The position numbers and the translations under genes are program-made. A DNA stretch of 64,000 nt, from positions 18,414,001 through 18,478,000 of the forward strand of contig OX637295.1 of assembly GCA_951799445.1 (NCBI GenBank), in the 5' to 3' direction. This DNA comes from Pseudisothecium myosuroides. Its lineage: Eukaryota > Streptophyta > Bryopsida > Hypnales > Lembophyllaceae. Below, one piece after another: positions 44,080 through 64,000 of this stretch (the stretch's first letter is position 1; every line of letters starts with the position of its first letter). The notes under the pieces are model-generated. The model did no database searches. It saw only the letters and a list, made by a program, of their open reading frames with translations, and was not told where the DNA came from.

Positions 44080-46365
44080 TTGCAATGACTTCTGTAGTGC
44101 TTTTGAATTGGAACTGTAACTTTGTAACTTTGAGAATTTCAGGTGGTTTGTGTGGTTTGTGTGCTTGCTGTTGTGGAGTGAGTTTTGGAGGTGAGTCATA
44201 GTTTTGGTATAATTTTACAGTCCCAGTACTTAGTCGATCACTGGATAAATTGGGATGATCGATTGAGGTCTCTGATCTATTTGCAGACCCTCATTGTTTT
44301 CACTTGATCATTTCCAGACCCTTCCAAGTTTAAAACCATTATATAGAAGTTACCGGTAGTGGAACACCAAATTTCTTCCAGAAAGGTCTGCAAACAAGAT
44401 TTCATCTTGCCAAACTTACAGAGCCAGTGAGTGGGCACACTTGATGCTGGAAGTCTGGAACTTTAACTTCGGCCTGTACTCCAGTAACAACAGACCCGAT
44501 TCAGTTGCAGGAGCTCAAGCGCTTGGCAAATTATAAGTTATTGCAGCAAGCCTTCAATCTTGTCTTTTCATGTAAGTGCGCAACAGTAGAGGCTAGTGCG
44601 CAACCAAAGTGCACAAAGATGGAGGCTCATGTGCAAGAAGGTGCGCAATGATAGGGTCCAGGGCAATCGGAATGGTTAAAATATGTGCATGTATTGCTTA
44701 ACAATTTTTGGTGAAATGAAATTCTAAAATACAATTTTGTAAATTGATTTGTGAAGTAAATTTACTTGACTTGATGGATTTGAAGTTTTAGTCGGGTTGG
44801 TGGCCTAAAATTCTAGATACACAATTGCAAACCTTAACTACACAATGATTGGGTTTCCTATAGTAAAGGTCAAGAGCAAGCAATTGATTACAACATGTTG
44901 CAAGGAGCCAAAATTTTCTTGTTTATACCCAAATCTTTGCTATGTTCATACCACTACAAGGAGCTAAAATCTTTGCTATGTTCATGTTGTACATGTGGCG
45001 GACAAGATGCAACTCTTCGGAGACAAGGCAAATAGATTTTGGGTGGATAAGAAGACATGGTATGACTTTGGGAGGATTAAAAATGACTTTCAACAAATAT
45101 GCTAATTATCTTTTACTTTTGTTTTTTTACTTATATATATGAGCCCAAAAATGACTTTTGGAAGGTGAAAATTTATTTTTTGTGGACGCGTAAATAAGAA
45201 GACATATGCACTGGTTTATAATTAGAAGCGGACACATAGATGGCAATTGGTGGATGATAATTTTGTATTTTTATCCAATGTAGTAAAACATATAGATGGA
45301 AAAGCAAAGAGAATGATTGGCTTGGGATTGATAATGTTTTTTTCCTCTATTCATTCAATGACTATGGAGGTCAATTTAAGAGTCACCTCATGTCCATTTT
45401 ACAACCATTTATAGGGGTAGTTCTTAATGCTTGTGCGATTCTTGAGCCTATTACCTAACTTGACATTCCTTTACAATTGGGCATTCTATTTTATCACATG
45501 TAGCTATATGAACCCTAAAAGTGGATGTAGCAAAGCAAAGAAGCAACATCATATTTAACTCTAGGATTACAAAGGATTTACTAAAATATGGCAAGATATA
45601 ATGATTAGGGTTTTGCAATCATTTAAGGTAGTCTGCTCATGCATGAACAAAATTATTTTCAACCCATTTTTTAGAGAAAGAAAAATAGATGCCAAACGTA
45701 ACGCAAGTGGTTTCATATTTTTTGGTTTAGGGTTTAGGGTTTAGGGTTTAAGATAGTTATGAATTTTCAAAGATTTTTGTTGTAGATACCTATTTGTGAC
45801 CCTACATCTCCCCCAACTTCTAAAGTGATTTGAAGAAATCAAGACCAATGATTGGCTTTTGCGTTCTAGAATATTTTTTGGGGGATTCAATCAATGGCTA
45901 AAGTGGTCCAATTGAGGACCACCTCATATCCATTTGGTAACTTTTTATAGGGTCAATTTCAAGAGGACAACTGGTTTTAGAGCAAACTACCTTAGATGTC
46001 ATTTTAAGCTCTAAAGTTGGAACCAAGACCACGTTTTCAAACTTCTTCAAAGGCATTCTCTCAATATGCTTCCATTTGGCAAATATATATAATTTGCAAT
46101 TTCTTATATTAAATTATTTTTCAAAGATGGAATCACATGTCTTCTGTAAGTCATAAAAATTTGAATTGTTTTGGGAAAAATTTGAAATTACTATGAATTT
46201 TTGATTTAAAAGTAAAAAAAAATTATATCAAGTGCATTAGAATATTGAATGTTTCTCCATATATGTTTATTGTTGTGTACTGATATTTTAAGATTAATAT
46301 CTCAACCTTGTCATGCTCAAATAAGATACCATTCATATACAATTTGAGACCATTTTAGAGCTTCT
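44080..46365. other. No gene seen; low-copy repeats
   Basis: AT-rich. A stretch at about 45330-45420 resembles 45860-45960 (CCACCTCAT(G/A)TCCATTT, TTTATAGGG). 44570-44660 repeats GTGCGCAA several times. 45615-45800 is the partner of 38330-38520. No supported coding frame. Confidence 0.5.
45724..45750 (+). repeat. Interstitial telomeric repeat (TTTAGGG)
   Basis: Three full TTTAGGG units plus partial ones. The duplicated locus at about 38455-38480 has ordinary sequence here, so the telomeric tract was gained at this copy. Confidence 0.9.
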
Positions 46366-47389
46366 CATGCATCACAAGAAATCCGATAGTGATCTAAATT
46401 GGGAGTGCCATGGTTGATTGCCAGAGAAAGGATTGAATGTGGCAAAGGTTTAGTTGTTCTTGTTGGAAAGAAATGGATGACAATGAGATATACAATATAT
46501 ACAATATTACCCGTACCCAGTATATGACAGCTACATTTGAACCTCAAGGTGACAAAAGCCTAGATATTGATCACACCTGATGTAGACAATCAAAACTTGA
46601 TGAGAATCTACGAGAGCCTCATGTTGGTAATTGGTATATCTCCAAATAATACTTTGAAAATTCTTAACTTATTCCTACGGTGTCCAAATAATGCATGCTA
46701 AAGTGTGTTGGAATCCACTTTCAGTTGCCTATAGTATCTCGTAAAAGAATTCATGTTTAAAAAGTAAGTAACTTTGCTCAGTTGTAATTACTGACGATTT
46801 GTGCTGCGCGTACCAAAAGTTTGAATCAAAGTGCTCTTCCAAGCAAGGTACGCACTCTCATTATCGTCATCCACAGTACTCGGGAGTAGAAAAGTTCTCC
46901 AGTTACACAAATTCTTGCGGCACACATTGAAATTCACATTTGATTTCAAAGACGAAAAAGGAGACTACAAAACCAACGCCACACGGGACTTCCCACACAA
47001 TGCCTTCGCTGCTTCTGGCTTGTAATTTTGTCCGGATCGAGGGGGTTGATCAATCTCGTGGAAGTTTCCCAGCAAGTGGGGAAATCAGCACAACTCCGAC
47101 TCTGTCATTTGCAAGTTTGATACCCACTTGGGCACCACGCGGTACCTCTCTCGCTACAGTACCCGCTTTACTGTTGGCATTGTTAGCCTAAGCCACTGTG
47201 AAAGAAACACCCAAGCCTTCATATACATTCAAAAAGGCTGCAATCTGCTGCAATTGTTCAACTGGCAGAGAGAAAACAAGAGCTCTAGATCTGAAATGTA
47301 CTCACCAAGCCCCTCCGTAATTAACCATGCCCACTAGAAAAATGACTACCCGGAGAGTGACAAGCATGGCTAATATGACTATTAGAAAC

Positions 47390-47545
47390 GTCAATTTCTT
47401 GAAAGTGGCGCGATTTCGGTGCCAATACTTTTGACATTGTGCACATCAAGGTCTAACATCTAGGACTGCTGTGGATTTATGTTTCAGGACAGGTGTTCTG
47501 AAAGCTGACTAAGTAATGGAATACCGCCCATTTCACGAAATTGAC
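47390..47545. mobile_element. Family D-like MITE in M3
   Basis: Left GTCAATTTCTTGAAAGTGGCG, shortened; right CCGCCCATTTCACGAAATTGAC. The interior CAAGGTCTAACATCTAGGA matches the worn copy at 20695-20832 at the same position in M1. Confidence 0.65.
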
Positions 47546-47703
47546 GTACGTTTAGAAGAAGTATGGATTGCTCGTGGCTGCTATGACTTCGTTCCACATG
47601 GCCTTGTTCAGTAAGACCAGAAACATGGTCTTCACCACTCTGAGCAAACCTCGAATCGAATCACCCGTTGATCCATTGCAAGCCGTGCAACATCTCTTCA
47701 TTT

Positions 47704-47934
47704 TCACACCCATATCTGGACCCTCCACAGGATGTTCTCGACCGACCCCTCCCTCTCCAGCATCTCCAAATTGGACATTGCAGTTGGCAAAACACGTGAC
47801 GAGGGGCTCTCGAGTTCTGAAACCGCCAGGATCGAAAACACCACAATCGACCCTACCAAGGACAACACTACCAAGGACAGCACCGCAAGAAAAAACTTAT
47901 GCTGGTTGTCCCGGTGAGCGTCACATAGCGCCAT
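47704..47934 (-). CDS. Small single-pass membrane protein, unrecognised (paralogue of 21012-21242)
   Basis: 76 residues, MALCDAHRDNQHK then the helix LAVLSLVVLSLVGSIVVF and SELESPSSRVLPTAMSNLEM. Same start and stop positions as the M1 copy, with few substitutions. Conserved hydrophobic core. As with its partner, it could be one exon of a longer gene. Function unknown. Confidence 0.45.
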   Translation of the reverse strand: MALCDAHRDNQHKFFLAVLSLVVLSLVGSIVVFSILAVSELESPSSRVLPTAMSNLEMLEREGSVENILWRVQIWV

Positions 47935-48652
47935 TGAAGTTGCTATCTACACCACGTTGCTCGATGTTGAATTGAATCGAATGGGATGAATTGAATTGGG
48001 CAGTGATTGAATGATTCCTATTAAACGAAGAGGAAATATATACAATGCGCGCAGTATTGGATTGAGAAATGAAGTCCGGTACTGATCGATCACTTCGGGC
48101 TCGATCTGATTTTACAGATCATCGCCAACCCGATCGCCCATGGATTGAAGTGAAGCAGAAGTGAAGCTGCCTTTTTGCTCACGAAGCTAGCTTACCCTTT
48201 CGTTATTAATTTGCAATTGGCTGAAATGATTGCATTGACTAGAGGGGTATTGCAGCTTGCCGGCAACGCAGTCGTCGGTATAGACCTTCTGCCGTGTTCC
48301 GTACGTCTCGAGATCTCGGAACCTGTCGGCAATCTTGTCGGCAATGCAGTCGTCGGTAGACACCTTTTTGCCGTGTTGCGTACGTCTCGAGCTCTCGGGA
48401 TCCTCTAATACCGCCTCTGACCCTGGTTAGTTGTTAATTAAAACGGATACTATATCCGGTGCAGACATTCTGCAAAGGGGAATTTTCGATCATGGATGGG
48501 CAATTTTCAATGGTGAAAACGCGTGGCAAGGTTTTGTGCTCATGGAGCTCGTCACTTCACTATCATTAAATATTGTTCCTCCGCAACAACTCAGTCAAGA
48601 GGCAGTTTCAAAGTTGAACTGGAAATCTAACTTTCGATGGCCCAAAATGAGA

Positions 48653-48812
48653 ATGTCAATTTTGTTAAAGTGGCGCGAGTCCGGCGCCACTTTAAATGGG
48701 TCAGATATGCACAAAAATTTCTAACATGTAGGACTGGTATGGATTTATACTTCAGAACATCTTTTTTGGAACGTGACAAATAATTGGAATACTGCCAATA
48801 ACGAAATTCACG
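48653..48812. mobile_element. Family D-like MITE in M3, variant
   Basis: Left GTCAATTTTGTTAAAGTGGCG, shortened; right ACTGCCAATAACGAAATTCAC. The interior TGTAGGACTGGTATGGATTTA resembles the 47390 element. A further degraded relative follows at 48858-48985. Confidence 0.6.
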
Positions 48813-50055
48813 TTTGAAATGCACCAGTAGTTTTCACTTCGATAGCAAGGACAGATCATCAATTTAGTTAAAATTGCCTCGAATCTGCACGAACTCTCAA
48901 AACTAGGACTTCTGTAGATTTACATTTCGGGCAGCTCTCCCTGAGAAGTGCCAAAGCCGTGGAATTCCACGAAATTGAAGTTCGCACTTCGCAGATGTAG
49001 AATTAAGTTCATATTTATAAACGGTCTTGTTGCACTGACCTGTTTCAGAGAGCCAAAATCATCAGATTGAAGTGCACAGTGCTCTGGAATTCAGGACCTG
49101 TATAGATCACATGTGACACGGGCGTCTGAAAAGGTGCTGATTTGATTGAAATTTCGCCAATTAATGAATATGACGACATGATTCATCAGTCAATATCACG
49201 TAGCATAATTTAGGTTCTGCAAAACAGAGTTACTTTGGCTCCAAGCTTGTGAGTGTTAATAGATTTAGATCACGTCTGAGCTAAGGACGTGCTCTGTTAA
49301 TAATTCCCAATGTCCAGGTCTATTCCCGGGTCTATTCTTTGATATAGTTACATCACCTGTACCTTTTCCAAACAATTGGATGCTGTCATAGGGTTTCCAT
49401 TGTCCACAATCTATTCATGTAGGCATAAGCTTCGCCCATGCTGGACAAGTTGAAAGTGCTTGGAAAAAGAAGCCAGCATACATCAGTGGATGCAGAGCAA
49501 AATTGAAATGATAATGACTGCTGATTTACATTTTTTATAGAAAACAATGGTTTTACTTATTACATTTTCATCAATCCACGAATTGGTCTACTCGGAACCA
49601 CAGTGGTTACAGATGCTTGTCTGAAACTGGAGAGGTTTGAAACATTCATCTGAAACTTCAGATGCTGTAAGGCCTAGATAGAAGTGTTCCAAGGTTGGAG
49701 TTCACAATCAAAAACCCATCTATGCATGCACCTGAAAGTTTTTGCTTTTTTCTACACTTGAACGTCACATTTTGGCACACTGAATTGCCAGGATCACAAA
49801 TATGGTACCACTCTGAATCTCTCGCTAAGGTTGCTGATGGCTAGCTTGCATGAAGGCGAAGGCTGCAAAACCCTTTCCCAGGAACTTGATAAATCATCTT
49901 ATGACACTGCGGTTGGAAAAGACGAGGAGGTTTCAGAGTCATATTAACCCCACATCCAACCGATATTGTCAAATCTTGATCTAGTTTGGAGTATAGAAAC
50001 ATATCCCAAAACCAACTGAGGCCTCTCAACCCTCGTCTGGTTAGATATCAAATAC

Positions 50056-50460
50056 TTAGCATCCACCCCCTCCGCCACCGCTGGTGCCACCTCCTCCTCC
50101 ACCACCTACACCTACACCTACACCTGCACCACAACCGCCACCACCACCCCAACCGCCAGTAGCACCCACATTATCCATGCCACCCAAACCCCCTCCTGCC
50201 ATACCGATCCCACCTCCACCTCTTCCTCCTTCCAGACCGCCTCTTCCAAACCCGCCTCCTCCAAACCCACCGCCTCCAAACCCACCTCCATAACTTGCAC
50301 GACCTCTAACCCCACAGAACCTGGAAATTACACCACAAACCATACAGATAGCTACAAACGCAATGAACAGGACTACCGGAATGATGAAGAGTTTATCGAA
50401 CGCCATCTCCACAAACTTGTGGTGCTGCACAGCAAGTTGACTGTCACAATTCTTGCTCAA
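50056..50460 (-). CDS. Membrane-anchored glycine-rich protein (paralogue of 25917-26330)
   Basis: 134 residues. MSKNCDSQLAVQHHKFVEMA, hydrophobic segment (IIPVVLFIAFVAICMVCG), then RFCGVRGRASYGG and a Gly-rich tail with GFGGGGFGRGG units ending GGGGC. A segment MDNVGATGGWGG replaces TNTGYLGAFSGWGG of the M2 copy. The frame survives several indels between the copies. The opposite-strand Pro-rich frame (50084-50293) is a shadow. Cell-surface role inferred from composition only. Confidence 0.6.
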   Translation of the reverse strand: MSKNCDSQLAVQHHKFVEMAFDKLFIIPVVLFIAFVAICMVCGVISRFCGVRGRASYGGGFGGGGFGGGGFGRGGLEGGRGGGGIGMAGGGLGGMDNVGATGGWGGGGGCGAGVGVGVGGGGGGGTSGGGGGGC

Positions 50461-52022
50461 TCGTTGCTCCCAATTCCAGAATTACAGTCGCGGAGCTCAG
50501 GAGCTTGTTCAGTGCACGCCAGTGGTTTGTTGAGAAGATGGTTGTTCGGTTGATGTGAATTGAGTGGGTTGCCATCAGAGTTTGAATTTAAAGAACTGAG
50601 GAGGGGGAAATGGCAACTTTACGCTCAAGTTTCCCGTGGATAGTCGGCAACAGCCGGCAATGAAGTGTGGAAAATCAAGTCTGCATTGACTGAGGATTCG
50701 TGTGCGTCGACTATATGCTATTCTGATCTTTCTTCGAAGTTCTTGATGCAGTAAGGAGTGCTATTCCGAATCTCTCTGGAGTGCGTGACAACACAAGTCA
50801 TCGTGAGAAATCATATTTTATAGGGATACTTTACTCATTCAACTCTGATGATGATTTCATCTGTGTTTTAAGGATTATCATCAGTCTAATGGCGTAAAAA
50901 AATTGATTTCTGAACCAAAAATTGGGATTTGAAAAACTATGCATCCCCTAAAATTTCTCAAGGCGGTGAAATTCGCGAGTACAACAATCCAGTGATTTGA
51001 GTAGACAATCAACTTCTTTTGGTGGTAGCGCAATCAAGGTTATTTTCGGTCAATAAATGACGTCATCAGCTTTGTCACTGAAGGAAGGAACAAGCTAGCA
51101 AGGAGGATATCGGAAATTCCATATGCCCAAGACGAGTAACGACTGATATCATTTCAGAAAAAGATGCATGGTCGGCATTGATTTTATTGCTATCAACACA
51201 GGCACCAACAAAAGTGCTCACAATTACTTGCTCTAATCTAGGAATGGGTAGCTTAATGCAACTACCCAGACATGGTCTAAAAGGGCTACTTCAATCTACA
51301 AGGGTACACGACACAGAATTCTATGGCAGACACACTTGCTCAGCAGTTCCACGAGTACACCTACTAACGAAAACTTCGTCAGTGGGATTGGATATTGGGA
51401 ACCTTATGTACCCGTAAGCCAGCTGCTGCTCATTTAGCTAAAAGGAAGAACAGGCGCACAAGGCTGTGCATCTTAATCCTAACAAAATTGTGTAACGAAC
51501 TCAGGTGAAGGTGTCAAAATACTGGACTGCAAAGAGGATCAACCTGCATTCAGAGCTCCGCCAAACCGTTGTTTTTGCTCGGCTACCTTCACACTCAGCT
51601 GTCCAAAATACACATTATCAGCAAAACTTCAAATACATGGACAATGCCAAGGCAATTCGTCTCGACTTCAAAGTCATGATAAGACAATATTTATCTGTCC
51701 ACACGAGAGTCCATCATTAACTTCCGAGTGCCCAAATGTCCAAAGTGGATGCTCTCATATCTATACAAGTTGAAATGTAGCACATACGAGGCTTCAAAGA
51801 AGAATGGTCACGAAACGTATTAATGAAACGAAGAAATCATATCCTACATTTCCTAAACGCGAGATACATGTTAAGAAATTTACTAAACTCGACTAGTACT
51901 GTGAACAATTCGGAGGCAACAATGATTACGATCACACAAACACAGCTATGCACTAATATTCAATACAGTTGCACATGCTGCATAGCATTAAAAGTGTCCC
52001 AAAACCAGCGTGATCGACTTAC

Positions 52023-63736
<11,714 letters not shown>

Positions 63737-64000
63737 CTAAAGCAAGGTCAATAAGATCAGGTACAGCTGACTAGATAGAGTCTCAGCATGCTAGACATAT
63801 GATAAAGACAGGGCTATTCCTAGTACGCTAAATTCAATTAAACAGTGAGTACCACCAAGTACACTGAAGACCTCATCAAAGTCGTAGAAGTCCAATAATA
63901 TTGGATTTTGTGTTTAGACAAAACTCAAGTAACAAATGCATGCAACGTGTAGAACAGTCAGCAAAGTCATGATTCATGAAATACAACCTTAAATGGCTCT
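63737..64000. other. Intron of the BEACH gene, runs off the window
   Basis: The AG acceptor at 63737-63739 (plus-strand CTA) belongs to the first visible exon. No further exon was found before the window ends. Confidence 0.6.

Larger units (their letters stand above)
46370..51990. repeat. Duplicated module, copy M3
   Basis: 46370-46480 matches 15470-15570. 46570-48530 matches M1. 49210-50465 matches M2 with its glycine-rich gene. 50480-50700 and 50780-51990 match M1 and M2. It ends at about 51990, against the 3' end of the BEACH gene, in the same internal order as M1+M2 but with one set of parts. Confidence 0.85.

Noticed and set aside
50084..50293. Proline-rich protein on the plus strand
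   Set aside because: It is the exact shadow of the glycine-rich frame on the minus strand, which has a start, a membrane helix and a paralogue.

Overview
This is a nuclear window from a plant. It has GT-AG introns, a 25-exon BEACH-WD40 gene of the plant class C (BCHC) type, fragments of a class III peroxidase and a plant TKL-type kinase, Arabidopsis-type telomere repeat (TTTAGGG), and AT-rich intergenic DNA full of small transposons. The kinase recalls a type I associate with non-flowering plants, but the species cannot be fixed from this window.

Layout. 0-3.4 kb: two tandem arrays sharing a TAAGTCC-GCCC core, with a 931-bp TTAA-flanked transposon and a foldback between them. 3.4-7.7 kb: GC-richer repeats with seven copies of a GAACCCCGCGG-type palindrome and a PIF/Harbinger-like MITE. 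7.8-11.5 kb: a decayed Mutator-like (MULE) transposase gene with a SWIM-type zinc finger. 11.5-16.4 kb: AT-rich DNA and nested MITEs. 16.4-19.9 kb: a CCGGA-rich element with its own TATA box and one long, twice-interrupted reading frame of unknown function. 19.9-29.5 kb: two neighbouring copies of a multi-kilobase duplicated module. A third copy lies at 46-52 kb and a partial one at 15.3-16.3 kb. The modules carry small membrane-protein and glycine-rich protein genes in conserved pairs. 30-36.5 kb: a kinase gene cut apart by three insertions. 37-44 kb: a copied 3' end of the BEACH gene, a duplicated exon-like block, a truncated peroxidase whose intron holds a giant foldback, and more TTAA-flanked elements. 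52.0-63.7 kb: the only clearly intact large gene, the BEACH-WD40 gene on the minus strand. It runs off the right edge at its 5' side.

How the parts relate. Because segments were duplicated before many transposons landed, the window contains its own empty sites. One copy of a locus lacks an insertion that the other has. This lets target-site duplications be read directly: TTAA for three families with CCCTAA-like ends (piggyBac-like), 8 bp for hAT-like MITEs, and 6 bp for a GGCCAATTTCATTAAAATGG family. The third module abuts the BEACH gene inside what should be its last intron, and I could not find the terminal coding exon. In-frame stops in the decayed genes are mostly TAG where CAG (Gln) is expected, consistent with C-to-T decay at CHG sites. 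Much of the rest of the window has no coding content I can support.
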